Assembly: GCA_964457365.1 (NCBI GenBank) | Contig: CAYWFP010000002.1 | Span: 1 to 64,000, forward strand | Direction of reading: 5' to 3' | DNA length: 64,000 bases | Origin: CAYWFP01 sp964457365 | Lineage (GTDB): Bacteria > Planctomycetota > SZUA-567 | Part shown: positions 8,261-16,603 of the stretch, piece after piece | How the letters are laid out: each line of letters starts with the position of its first letter | Numbering within the stretch: position 1 is the first letter of the stretch | Position numbers and translations under genes: made by a program | The notes under the pieces: model-generated | Told to the model about the DNA's origin: nothing | The model's input: the letters and a program-made list of their open reading frames with translations, nothing else | The model's database searches: none

Positions 8261-8686
8261 ATGAACGAACCGGATCTACACACCGGCGGCGTCTGGGGCG
8301 GCGAGTTCGTCCCCTGCCGATTGCGCCCCGTGATCGGCTATGGCGGTGTCTGGCGCGCGCTTGCGGGCGTGTTCGTCTTTACTCTCCTGACGCTCGGTTG
8401 CCTGCTGATCGGCGGCAGCCTCGGTTTTCTGGTCTGGGGCCTGAGTCATGCGCGAGAACCCGACGAGGGCTACGGCGTACTCTGCCTGACGTTCGGCGGT
8501 CTCTTTGCGCTTCTGGGGTGGCAGTTCCTGGCGGTCCTGCTGGGATTCGACAAGATCCGCCTGCTGCGCGCCGCCTGTCTGTCCGGGATCGGCGGCGGAC
8601 CGATTCCCCCCGAAGACGCCGGCGTTCCCGTCCGTCCGCTTCCGCCCGCGCCGGCGCTGAACGCGCACGCCCGGCGGGAGGAGTAG
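8261..8686 (+). CDS. Small two-helix membrane protein, function unknown
   Basis: A 141-residue protein. After a ~30-residue hydrophilic N terminus come two strong membrane segments: WRALAGVFVFTLLTLGCLLIGG, extending into FLVWGL, and LCLTFGGLFALLGWQFLAVLLGF. The tail is Pro/Arg-rich and probably cytoplasmic. GGAG precedes the ATG by 6 nt. It lies 68 nt before the cupin gene on the same strand and may share a transcript. No family recognised. Confidence 0.6.
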   Translation: MNEPDLHTGGVWGGEFVPCRLRPVIGYGGVWRALAGVFVFTLLTLGCLLIGGSLGFLVWGLSHAREPDEGYGVLCLTFGGLFALLGWQFLAVLLGFDKIRLLRAACLSGIGGGPIPPEDAGVPVRPLPPAPALNAHARREE

Positions 8687-8754
8687 GGTCATTCGCCCCG
8701 CCTTGCATCGATCCGCGTTCCCGCGTACGCTGGTGCGCGCCGAAAGGAGCGAGC

Positions 8755-9123
8755 ATGGATCTGATCCGCCGCGATGATTGCACGCCGTTCGTTACCAAGG
8801 ACACCTCCGAGATCCGCGAGTTGATGGCCTACCGCAACAGCGCCTGCAAGCGTACCAGTCTCGCCGAGGCGACGTTGTATCCCGGCAAGTCCACCGAGGC
8901 GCATTACCACCCCGGGACCGAGGAGGTGTATTATTTTCTCTCCGGCTCCGGCCGCATCCGCGTCGACGAGGAGGACCGCGACGTCGGCCCCGGCGATACG
9001 GTGCTGCTGCCGCCCGGTGCGCGCCACCGGACCGAGAACACCGGTGCTGCGCCGCTGGTCTTTCTCTGCGTCTGCGCGCCTCCCTACGAGCACGAAGACA
9101 CGGTGCTGCTGGAAACGGAATAG
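8755..9123 (+). CDS. Cupin-domain protein
   Basis: A 122-residue single-domain cupin. Motif 1 is complete with three candidate metal ligands (EAHYHPGTEEVYYFLSGSG, two His and one Glu, residues ~47-65). Motif 2 is GDTVLLPPGARHRTENTG (residues ~80-97) with the fourth ligand His. Such small cupins bind a divalent metal and act as isomerases, dioxygenases or sugar-binding proteins; the substrate is not predictable here. AAGGAG lies ahead of the ATG. Confidence 0.85.
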   Translation: MDLIRRDDCTPFVTKDTSEIRELMAYRNSACKRTSLAEATLYPGKSTEAHYHPGTEEVYYFLSGSGRIRVDEEDRDVGPGDTVLLPPGARHRTENTGAAPLVFLCVCAPPYEHEDTVLLETE

Positions 9124-9184
9124 CCGCGCTGCGCGGATGCGGGAACGGACGTTTTGCCGTCGTGCGGAGCGGGCGGGGCGTGTT

Positions 9185-9496
9185 TCAGTTGCGGCTCAGG
9201 TATTCGTGGCGGACCAGTTCCAGCGTGCGGCGGCAGCCGGCGACGGCGGCCTCGATCTGCTCGTCGTTGATGGCGGCGTAATCCTGCAGGGCGCGGGCGT
9301 GGTGGCGGAGCTGCTCGAGTTGGGTCACGAGGTTGACGCCGGTGGCGATGAGCTGCGCCCGCTCCTCGCTGCGCTTCCTGCCTTTCAGATCCTCCAGGCG
9401 CGCGGTCATGCTCTCACAGTAACGCAACACCTGCGCGGCATGGACGTAGAGCGCGTCGCGGACGAATTCGGCTTCGGCGTGAATGGTCGCGGACAT
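9185..9496 (-). CDS. Small helical protein, function unknown
   Basis: A 103-residue soluble, mostly alpha-helical protein starting MSATIHAEAEFVRDALYVHA, with heptad-like spacing in EDLKGRKRSEERAQLIATGV and ETL/EQLRHHARALQDYAA. No signal peptide or known motif. AAGGAG sits 6 nt before the chosen ATG, which makes this start better than an upstream in-frame one. It is convergent with the cupin gene, 61 nt between stops. Confidence 0.55.
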   Translation of the reverse strand: MSATIHAEAEFVRDALYVHAAQVLRYCESMTARLEDLKGRKRSEERAQLIATGVNLVTQLEQLRHHARALQDYAAINDEQIEAAVAGCRRTLELVRHEYLSRN

Positions 9497-9789
9497 GAGC
9501 AACTCCTTGCTGGCGGTCGTGCCTGAAATCCGTTTCAAGCGTTGCCGATAGATTTCAATGGCCGTGCCAGATGGCCGAATGGCGCATAACTGTATTCATG
9601 TAAACGGATTATCGTGAGTTGTCGTGCTCGCTCGGACCGTCTCGGTCTGCCGGAAGCGGCGCGGGCGTGCGGCAGAATCTGCCGTCGGGGGCAAGATTGT
9701 TGGCTAGGGAATCCTTGCCAGATACGCGCCGGCAGGTATCATGGCATTGTTGTTTCGGGCACGGAATCTTTTTGAAAAAGGAATCGATC

Positions 9790-10593
9790 ATGGCTTTCGG
9801 ACGTATCGCGGTCTGTTGTCTGTTACTCGGTGTCTGCGCGCTGGGCGCGCGCGCGGAGGAGCGGCTCGAGGTCGACGATCCGGTCGATCTGCCCGAAATG
9901 TTCGAGAAACACAACGAACGGCTCCTGGCCGAGGAGCGCGCGCGCATCAAGCTCGTCGACGAGATCATCCGCGACCTGCACGATCCCGATGCGGCGACGC
10001 GGCTGGAAGCGGCGAAGAAGGGCAACGACATCGTCCGCATCCGCCGTCCGCTGCATCTGAAACTGGTCACGGTCCTGGGGCTGGCCGCCATGCACGACAA
10101 GGACACGGCCGTGCGCGTCGCCGCCATCAAGTCGATCGGCAGCTACCCGTTCCGGGTGCGGCCGGTGGCGCCGGTGCTGGTGGAACTGGTCTACGACGAG
10201 AACCCCGAGGTCAGTGAGGCCGCCGGCATGGTTCTCGCGGAGGTCAAGCTCGATCCGCTCTGCGACGAGATCCCGATGCTGGTGACGATGATGCACCGGC
10301 TGAAGGTGGAGAAGCAGTTCGGCGTCTGGGTCGCGCTCTCCACGGCGAACGAGGCGGTCGTGCCGAAGATGATCGAGTTCATGCGCGCGAAGACCGGGGA
10401 CAATGCCAAGATCGGCGCCTGTCGCGTGATTGCGCTCATGAACTACCGCGAGGAGGACCGGGTTCTCGGCGCCGAGGCGCTGCCGTACCTGAAAACACTG
10501 GCCGCCTCGGAGAACGCGGAACTGGCCAAGGCCGCCAAAGAAGCCATCGACGCCATCGAGAAGAAGCAGGGGAAGGGCGATGGCGGGCAGTGA
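9790..10593 (+). CDS. Secreted HEAT-like repeat protein
   Basis: A 267-residue protein with a signal peptide (IAVCCLLLGVCALGARA). The body is built of helical pairs resembling HEAT/armadillo repeats (DPDAATRLEAAKK; HDKDTAVRVAAIKSIGSYP; DENPEVSEAAGMVLAEV; SENAELAKAAKEAIDAI), indicating a periplasmic scaffold rather than an enzyme. AAAAAGGA lies about 7 nt before the ATG. It has its own terminator-like hairpin downstream. The HEAT-plus-signal-peptide layout recurs at the N terminus of the S41 protease at 55154. Confidence 0.65.
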   Translation: MAFGRIAVCCLLLGVCALGARAEERLEVDDPVDLPEMFEKHNERLLAEERARIKLVDEIIRDLHDPDAATRLEAAKKGNDIVRIRRPLHLKLVTVLGLAAMHDKDTAVRVAAIKSIGSYPFRVRPVAPVLVELVYDENPEVSEAAGMVLAEVKLDPLCDEIPMLVTMMHRLKVEKQFGVWVALSTANEAVVPKMIEFMRAKTGDNAKIGACRVIALMNYREEDRVLGAEALPYLKTLAASENAELAKAAKEAIDAIEKKQGKGDGGQ

Positions 10594-10602
10594 AGCTTCT
10601 CG

Positions 10603-10635
10603 TCCGCCCGCCGCGCGCGCCGGCGGATCTTTTTC
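10603..10635 (+). terminator. Intrinsic terminator after the HEAT-like gene
   Basis: TCCGCC (10603-10608) can pair with GGCGGA (10622-10627), followed directly by a T-rich run. It lies 10 nt after the stop codon. Confidence 0.5.
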
Positions 10636-10809
10636 TTGACCGCACCCGCGTCTTCGGTGTAGCCTGAGCGCCATGGACTGCTGCGCCGTCCATCCCCGCC
10701 TTTCTCCATCCGCTTCGCCCGGAACTGCGGCAAATCCCTGTAACCGCTTACCGGATTCTGGTTTGGCGTCTTTTTCGTTCACGAACCCTCGGCCCTTGGA
10801 GGATGAGTA

Positions 10810-13005
10810 ATGGTTTGCACCCGCACCTGTCTGTCGCTCGTTTGTTCGCTATTGCTGGCGTCTGCGCTCTGCGCGGGCGATCTGGAGATCGCCCTCGGCG
10901 AGAAGGGGGTGGAGAGCCTCGCCTGGGGCAAGGACGAGTTGCTGGTCGAGGGCGCGCCGAAGGTGGAGTACGTCATCCTGGAGAAGCAGACGCCCGGCGA
11001 GATGAAGGAGAAGGGCGCGCTGGTCAAAGCGGGGCCGATCACCGGGTACGAGTTCGAGAAGGTGTCGGGCGAAAATCCGCAGGTCGCTTACGACGCGGAC
11101 AAGAAGGAACTGACCTGCACCTATCCCTTCGGCACGGTTCGTTTCGCTTACGAAGTCGGCGTCGACCGGCTGACGGTGACCACGATTCTGACCAACACCT
11201 CCGAGCGCATCTGGGCCAACTTCAAGATCGAGCCGCTGAAGCTGATGCTGCCGGAGAAGGTGGAGAAGCCCAAGCACTGGCGGCGGATGACCGACATGCC
11301 CGATCACTTTCCCCTGGTCGAGGCGAAGTTCGGCGCGCGCAAGATCCTTTTCTGCTGCGAGACGATCCAGCCGCTGCGTTTCGGCCTGCAGAAACCGTCC
11401 GACGGCGACAAGGGGCTGACGACGCTGCTCGCCGGAGGCCGGCACATACTCGCGCGCGGCGGCACGGTCTACGCGCATCACGGCCTGCCGCGGATCGCGC
11501 CGGGGAAGAGTCTGACGTTGAAATGGTCGCTCCGCTTCGCCGACAGGGATGCCGGACTGCTCGACACGACCCCGGACGTGGTCGCGGCTTTTCGCGCGTA
11601 TCATCAGCCGGTCATGGTCTGGCCCGACCGGCGCCCGGTCGGCGCGGTCTTCCTGCCGACCTCGAAAGGGCCGAAGAACAACCCGCGGAACTGGTTCAAG
11701 AAGAAGGACCTCGACGTCTTCTCCGCGGCGGGCAAGGCGGAGTTGCGCAAGCTGACCATGGAGTTCGCCGACCGCTGCGTCCAGCAACTCAAGGCGACAA
11801 ACGCCCAGGGGGCGGTGATCTGGAACCCCGAGGGCGGCGAGCATCCGCACCCGATCACCTACATCGGCGATCCGCGCATGGTCGAGGTGCTCGCGCCGGA
11901 GATGGTCGACATCTACCCCGATTTCTTCAAGAAGTTCACCGATGCGGGCTTTCGCGTCGGCTGCTGCCTGCGCCCGACGCAGGTCTACGAGAAGGAGCCG
12001 GGCAAGTGGGCCCACGGCACCGGCAGCCACGGCCCCGAGCGCAATCCGTTGAACGACAACTACGACGAGGTCTGGCCCGAGGGCGTGGGCTGGTGGCGTT
12101 TCTTCCCCGTCGCCGAACGGATCTCGCGCAAGATCGACTGGGCGCGGGAGAACTGGGGCTGCACCCTCTTCTATATCGACACCAACGGCGTCCACCGCCA
12201 GATCGGCGAGAAGCAGGAGTTCAAGTGGACGCTGCTGGATACCCATATCTGGCGGGAGATCCATATCAAGCAGCCCGACGTGCTGCTGATTCCGGAGTTC
12301 AGCAAGTGCCCCGGGCAGTACGCCTTCACCTCCTCCTACCTGCAACCGCCGCACAGCAGCACCATAACCAACGGCTTCTGGCGCCGTATCGTCCCTACCG
12401 CCTTCAGCGTCAGCTACACCGTCAACCTGAACAACGAGCAGTGGGCGAAGAAGCGCGACACCATCAAGAAAGGCATCGAGGCCGGCGACTCGATGTTCTT
12501 CCGCGGCTGGTTCGGCGATCATTACAACAAGAAGATCAAGGAGGTTTACGACGAGGTCTACGAGCCCGGCGCGATTAACCCGGGGCTGGACCTCGAGCCG
12601 CAGCCGGAGGTCACGGACGAAGACCTCGCCACGGTCGCTGCGGTCGCGGCCGGGCAGGGCGGCGCGCCGACCGTGGCCGCCGTGCAGCCCTCCGCCGGCA
12701 CCGGAACGCCGACGCAGTCGACGCCGCCTGCCGCCACGGGGGCGCCCGCGGCCCTCGGCATGACGGGCAGGGCCGACCCGGCCGGAGACCTCGACGTCGA
12801 CGACGCCCCGGCACCGGAGGAGGAGGAGTCCGGTGTCTTCGTCTTCGTCGTCGTCGCCTTGGTGGCGGTACTCGGCGGGGCGGCCGCGTTCTTCATCTAC
12901 AAGTCCCGCTCCGCGCCCCCCGCGCGCAGCCGCCGCGCCCCGCGCGAAGACCGGCGCGGCGCCACGGCCGGGACGAAGAAGCGCACGAGGCGCAAGCGCG
13001 GGTGA
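10810..13005 (+). CDS. Large membrane-anchored glycosidase-like protein, function unknown
   Basis: A 731-residue protein with a signal peptide (LVCSLLLASALCAG). Residues ~22-260 look like a beta-sandwich (VDRLTVTTILTNTSERIW). Residues ~270-570 look like a TIM barrel of the glycosidase/alpha-galactosidase type, with acidic residues at strand ends (GAVIWNPEGGEHPHPITYIG; NWGCTLFYIDTNGVH; PDVLLIPEFS). An Ala/Thr/Pro-rich linker leads to one membrane helix (GVFVFVVVALVAVLGGAAAF) and a strongly basic cytoplasmic tail. I do not recognise a CAZy family. It is probably cell-surface or periplasmic, perhaps acting on a glycan; the catalytic pair is unknown. It is preceded by 216 nt without a gene. Confidence 0.6.
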   Translation: MVCTRTCLSLVCSLLLASALCAGDLEIALGEKGVESLAWGKDELLVEGAPKVEYVILEKQTPGEMKEKGALVKAGPITGYEFEKVSGENPQVAYDADKKELTCTYPFGTVRFAYEVGVDRLTVTTILTNTSERIWANFKIEPLKLMLPEKVEKPKHWRRMTDMPDHFPLVEAKFGARKILFCCETIQPLRFGLQKPSDGDKGLTTLLAGGRHILARGGTVYAHHGLPRIAPGKSLTLKWSLRFADRDAGLLDTTPDVVAAFRAYHQPVMVWPDRRPVGAVFLPTSKGPKNNPRNWFKKKDLDVFSAAGKAELRKLTMEFADRCVQQLKATNAQGAVIWNPEGGEHPHPITYIGDPRMVEVLAPEMVDIYPDFFKKFTDAGFRVGCCLRPTQVYEKEPGKWAHGTGSHGPERNPLNDNYDEVWPEGVGWWRFFPVAERISRKIDWARENWGCTLFYIDTNGVHRQIGEKQEFKWTLLDTHIWREIHIKQPDVLLIPEFSKCPGQYAFTSSYLQPPHSSTITNGFWRRIVPTAFSVSYTVNLNNEQWAKKRDTIKKGIEAGDSMFFRGWFGDHYNKKIKEVYDEVYEPGAINPGLDLEPQPEVTDEDLATVAAVAAGQGGAPTVAAVQPSAGTGTPTQSTPPAATGAPAALGMTGRADPAGDLDVDDAPAPEEEESGVFVFVVVALVAVLGGAAAFFIYKSRSAPPARSRRAPREDRRGATAGTKKRTRRKRG

Positions 13006-13159
13006 GCGGGCGCGAACGTCCCGTTCTCCGCCGGCCTCGGGTCCGGTCGGGACGAAGGGGAAGTCCCCGGGCTTGTGGCGCCGCTCGCCCCATCGGCGGG
13101 ATGGCGCGCGAAGGGGCGACGTTGTTGCACCAGGCGCCGTTGATCTGCGGGAGTGCTGC

Positions 13160-13306
13160 GTGAACAGGCTCTGCAAGTATCGCGGCCGCCGCCGCATGGA
13201 CGTGCCGCACCGACCCTGCTGCGTGCCGCACGAGTGCAAGCACCCGAAAACGCCGAAGGTGGTCATGGAGCGGCTGTGCAAACGCTGCCGTTACCGCGCG
13301 ATGTGA
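13160..13306 (+). CDS. Possible Cys/His-rich mini-protein
   Basis: A 48-residue frame starting GTG with GGGAG 6 nt ahead. It contains six Cys and several His: LCKYRGRR, HRPCCVPHECKHP and, near the end, LCKRCRYR (Cys-X2-Cys). The composition (23% Arg+Lys) suggests a metal-binding nucleic-acid-contacting peptide. It follows the large glycosidase-like gene by 154 nt. There is no family match by eye, so it could be a chance frame in GC-rich DNA. Confidence 0.35.
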   Translation: MNRLCKYRGRRRMDVPHRPCCVPHECKHPKTPKVVMERLCKRCRYRAM

Positions 13307-13586
13307 AGCTGCTCCGGCGCCAGGATCTTATACAACGCGAAGCGCGCCGCGAACTTGTCCCCGGCGCAGACGTGGAGGTACAGCCCCCGCCGTCTGTATT
13401 CCGCCGGCAGGCTTTCCGGTCGTAGACACGCGCCTTCTGCTTGCCCGAAGGGCGTCCGCTTCACGATCAACCTACCCGGTCCGGGCCGTCTGCGCAAGCG
13501 GTTCCCGCGCGCATCGTGCGGGAAACCGCGAAAGACCGCGGCGTCTGGCGGTAAGTGTAAGGCGGATTCATAGCGGAGGACCGGCC

Positions 13587-14066
13587 ATGCCGCGCGTCGG
13601 TTTCGGCACCGATCTGCACCGGCTGGACAACGGCGAGGGGATCGTCCTCGGCGGCGTCTCGATCCCGTGTTCCTTGCGCACCGTGGCGCACAGCGACGGC
13701 GATGTGCTGCTGCACGCGCTCGTCGACGCCGTCCTCGGCGCGCTCGGGCAGGGCGATATCGGCGAGTTGTTCCCCGATACGGACCCCGAGAACGCCGGGC
13801 GCGACTCGGCGGAGTTCCTGCGCGCCGCGTTGCATCGGCTGCTCCTGGCAGGCTACGGCATCGGCAACATCGACGCGGTGGTCCACCTGCAGAGCCCGAA
13901 GCTCGGCGCGAACAAGCAGGCGATCCGCCAGCGCCTCGCGGAACTGTGCGAACTCGCGCCCGAGCAGGTCAACGTCAAGGCCAAGACCGGCGAGCACCTC
14001 GGCGAGGTCGGCCGCGGAGAGGCGATCCGGGCCGAGGCGGTGGTGCTGCTGCGCCCGGTATCCTGA
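13587..14066 (+). CDS. ispF: 2-C-methyl-D-erythritol 2,4-cyclodiphosphate synthase
   Basis: A 159-residue enzyme of the MEP isoprenoid pathway that cyclises CDP-ME-2-phosphate to MEcPP with release of CMP. Hallmarks are GFGTDLHRL at the N terminus (zinc Asp-X-His), VAHSDGDVLLHALVDAVLGA (zinc His), GDIGELFPDTDP, and the CMP site KAKTGEHLGEVGRGEAIRAE. Length is as usual for the family (~157). It precedes a tyrosine recombinase gene by 13 nt; no ispD is present nearby. Confidence 0.95.
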   Translation: MPRVGFGTDLHRLDNGEGIVLGGVSIPCSLRTVAHSDGDVLLHALVDAVLGALGQGDIGELFPDTDPENAGRDSAEFLRAALHRLLLAGYGIGNIDAVVHLQSPKLGANKQAIRQRLAELCELAPEQVNVKAKTGEHLGEVGRGEAIRAEAVVLLRPVS

Positions 14067-14079
14067 CGACGGAGGCGGT

Positions 14080-15045
14080 ATGCGACATCCTCGAGCCTTC
14101 ACTCCCCGCGCCGCGCCGGCGGCGTATCCCGGCGGCCGCCTGCCGGCGGTGCCGCGCGAGCCCGGCGGCGATTCGCGTCTGCGCGAATTCCTCCTCTATC
14201 TGCGCGTCGAGTGCGGCCTGGCGAAGAACACCCTCGCCGCGTACGAGGGCGACCTGCGTCGCTTCGCGGCCTACCTCGCCCCGCGCGCTCTGCTGCAGGC
14301 CCGGGCCGACGACATCGCCGGCCACGTCGGCGCGCTCGCGGAGGCCAGGCAGGCGCCGACGACGCGCGCGCGCGCGCTGATCGCCGTGCGCATGTTCTTC
14401 CGCTTCGCCGCCGCCGAGGGCTGGATCGGTAACGATCCGTGCGCGGTGGTCGATCCGCCGAAGTTGTGGAAACACCTGCCGCACGACCTGACGCCGCGGG
14501 AGGTAGAGCGCCTCCTGACGGTGGAGAAGGGCGAGAACCTGCTGAGCTTGCGCAACCGCGCGCTGCTGGAACTCTTCTACGCCACCGGCGCGCGCGCCAG
14601 CGAGGTCTGCGGCATCACCAGGCGCGGGCTCGACTGGCACGCCGGGACCGTCCGCCTCTTCGGCAAGGGCGGCAAGGAGCGCATGGTGCCGCTGGGCGCG
14701 GCAGCGAAGCAGGCGCTGCAGGCGTATCTCAACGGCGCGCGGCCGTTGCTGGACAAGGGCCGCGGGCGGCCGTGGCTCTTGCTGACCCGGACCGGCGGGC
14801 CACTATCCCGTCAGGATATCTTCCGCATCGTCAAGCGCTGCGCGCTGAAGGCCGGCATCACCAAGAACGTCTATCCGCACCTGCTGCGCCACAGCTTCGC
14901 CACGCACCTCCTCGAGGGCGGGGCGAACCTGCGCGTGGTGCAGGAACTTCTCGGCCACGCCGACATCGCCACCACCGAAATCTACACCCACGTCCGCGCC
15001 AAACGCATGCACGAGGCCTACCACAAGCTCCACCCGCGCGCGTGA
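14080..15045 (+). CDS. Tyrosine recombinase, XerC/XerD type
   Basis: A 321-residue site-specific recombinase. After a ~40-residue Arg/Pro-rich extension, the SAM-like core-binding domain (LREFLLYLRVECGLAKNTL) precedes the catalytic domain. The active-site residues are all present: Arg in ATGARASEVCGI, Lys in GKGGKERMVPLG, His-X2-Arg in HLLRHSFATHLL, His in LLGHADIATTEIYTHV and the nucleophile Tyr in the same segment. This matches chromosome-dimer resolvases better than phage integrases, and no other mobile genes surround it. GGAGG precedes the ATG; co-transcription with ispF is likely. Confidence 0.9.
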   Translation: MRHPRAFTPRAAPAAYPGGRLPAVPREPGGDSRLREFLLYLRVECGLAKNTLAAYEGDLRRFAAYLAPRALLQARADDIAGHVGALAEARQAPTTRARALIAVRMFFRFAAAEGWIGNDPCAVVDPPKLWKHLPHDLTPREVERLLTVEKGENLLSLRNRALLELFYATGARASEVCGITRRGLDWHAGTVRLFGKGGKERMVPLGAAAKQALQAYLNGARPLLDKGRGRPWLLLTRTGGPLSRQDIFRIVKRCALKAGITKNVYPHLLRHSFATHLLEGGANLRVVQELLGHADIATTEIYTHVRAKRMHEAYHKLHPRA

Positions 15046-15096
15046 AAACGGACGCGCCTCCTGTGCCGGGTATCCGTTCTCTCGCGCCGATTCCGC

Positions 15097-15124
15097 TTGC
15101 GGCGGGTTGGCGTTGCAGTAGAAT
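15097..15124 (+). promoter_or_regulatory. Candidate sigma-70 promoter
   Basis: TTGCGG (15097-15102), 16-nt spacer, TAGAAT (15119-15124), 40 nt before the ATG at 15165. Confidence 0.4.
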
Positions 15125-15164
15125 GAATCAAACCGGTTTCAAGACTGCTATCCGGAGGCCAATC

Positions 15165-16220
15165 ATGCCGCGCCTGGCGATTCTCCTCGGCTTGCTCATC
15201 GTCGGCGCCGTTCATGCCGGCGAGAAACAGGCGCGCGCGCCGCACCCGATCCCCGCGCGGCACTGGGACGCTCCGTTCAGGCCGGGCGCGACCACCCTCG
15301 TCGGCAGTTACACCGGCATCATCCGCCGCGGCGAGAACGATTTCGTCGCCTTCAACAACACCGCCGCGGGCGACCTGGCGGGCGGACTGGTGATGTGGCG
15401 CGGCAAGGATCACCTGCACTTCGAGAAGGTCGGCGTCGTCTTCACGCACGAGCAGATCACCGATGTCTTCGGCCGGGAGGAGGAGTTGTTCGCCGAGCGC
15501 CGGCTGACGCGCCCCTTCATCGACTGGCATCCGGCGGTCGGCTTCGTCGGCGTGATCCATGTCTGCGCGGGGTACCCGCCTGTCGACGCCCGGGTCTACC
15601 CGGCCCTGGTGAAGAGCCCAACCGGCGAGGCCGGGAGCTGGACCTACCGCGGCAAGCTCGCAGGCGAGATCCGCGACGCCTTCGGCGACGGGAGCGGCCA
15701 GCCCAGGTGGGCCGACGGCGGCGGCTTCTTCTATCGGCACGACGGTTCGGAAACGGTGGACCGCCAGAAGCCGCTGACCAACCGCTATCTCTTCTTCAGC
15801 AACCAGTACGCCGGCGACGGAAGCCTGACACTGCTCTACAGCGCCGATGGCCAGACGTGGTACTTCCATCGCCGCGACGGCGAGATCGTCAACCTGATCC
15901 CGATGTTCGCCGGGCGGCGGATGATCTTCCCGCACGTGGTGCCCATGGGCGAGGCGGGCTGGACGCTGTTTCTGAGCGAGAACTGGCCGCCGGTGGCGAT
16001 CTACCGCCTCTGGTCCCGGGACGGGCTGCAGTGGCGACTCTTCGATCCCGAGCCCGCGGTGCGCAAGCCCGCGGACCTCTCGATCAAGAATCTCAACGGC
16101 TGGTTCGATCCGCGCACGCAGACCCTCCACGGCTACCTCAGCGTCTGGACCGAGCAGCCCGGGGGCGGCATGAATTACGACAAATTCCACAGTTCCACGC
16201 GCCTGCTGACTCCTCCCTGA
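15165..16220 (+). CDS. Secreted propeller-like protein (glycosidase-related), function unknown
   Basis: A 351-residue exported protein with a signal peptide (LAILLGLLIVGAVHAG). The rest is beta-rich with repeated aromatic motifs of the kind seen in five-bladed propeller glycosidases and sialidase-like folds: SYTGIIRRGENDFVAF, GLVMWRGKDHLHFEKVG, LYSADGQTWYFHRRDG, LWSRDGLQWRLFDPE. The S-x-D-G-x-x-W elements resemble Asp boxes. An enzyme on a secreted polysaccharide is likely but the family is not assigned. CGGAGG lies 6 nt before ATG 15165; an in-frame ATG 42 nt upstream lacks a site and would disrupt the signal peptide. Confidence 0.6.
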   Translation: MPRLAILLGLLIVGAVHAGEKQARAPHPIPARHWDAPFRPGATTLVGSYTGIIRRGENDFVAFNNTAAGDLAGGLVMWRGKDHLHFEKVGVVFTHEQITDVFGREEELFAERRLTRPFIDWHPAVGFVGVIHVCAGYPPVDARVYPALVKSPTGEAGSWTYRGKLAGEIRDAFGDGSGQPRWADGGGFFYRHDGSETVDRQKPLTNRYLFFSNQYAGDGSLTLLYSADGQTWYFHRRDGEIVNLIPMFAGRRMIFPHVVPMGEAGWTLFLSENWPPVAIYRLWSRDGLQWRLFDPEPAVRKPADLSIKNLNGWFDPRTQTLHGYLSVWTEQPGGGMNYDKFHSSTRLLTPP

Positions 16221-16376
16221 CGCCTTTCGCATTTCCGCCACTTCGCCTCGCGGTTCTGCGACTCCTTTTCGCCGGTCTTGCGCCGTATGGTCGGACAATC
16301 TCCCTCCCCGCATCATGGAATGCCGCTTGCTTCCTGAATGGCGGAGCAGTTAACGCCCAGAGGACGGGAGGCATTT

Positions 16377-16600
16377 ATGACACGCAATCACATCATCGGG
16401 ATCATCCTTCTGGCGCTGGCTCTGCTGGCGGCGTTCTGGGCCGGCCAGGAGTACGACCGCAACGAACCCGTCGGCGAGCATCGTCAAGATCCGCTTCTTT
16501 ATCTTCCTGGTGCTCTACGTCATCGCCGCGGTGATGCGCCCGGGAGACCGGGCAGGGCGCGGACGAGTTGGGGGAGGAGATCGACTACGACGAGGAGTAG
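16377..16600 (+). pseudogene. Small membrane protein gene broken by two frameshifts
   Basis: GGGAGG and an ATG start a membrane peptide (HIIGIILLALALLAAFWAGQ, then YDRNEPVGE). After that the sensible reading moves to a second frame from 16477 (SIVKIRFFIFLVLYVIAAVM, a second helix). It moves again to a third frame ending GADELGEEIDYDEE with TAG at 16598-16600. One intact ancestral protein of ~75 residues with two helices and an acidic tail explains all three pieces. Either two indels inactivated the gene or the assembly has two errors within ~110 nt. Confidence 0.6.
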
Positions 16601-16603
16601 CGG

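Noticed and set aside
10849..13281. Very long open frame (about 810 codons) on the minus strand opposite the anchored glycosidase-like gene
   Set aside because: GC-rich third positions leave few stops in antisense. The product is low-complexity, Arg/Leu/Gly-rich, without domains, while the plus-strand frame has a signal peptide, helix and ribosome-site logic.
13291..13497. Minus-strand frame of 68 codons before ispF
   Set aside because: The start has no ribosome site and nothing is recognisable; it overlaps the plus-strand Cys-rich mini-protein.
14080..15045. Tyrosine recombinase as part of a prophage or integron
   Set aside because: No attachment-site repeats, cassettes or phage genes flank it. 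The sequence and its place next to ispF fit a housekeeping XerC/D.
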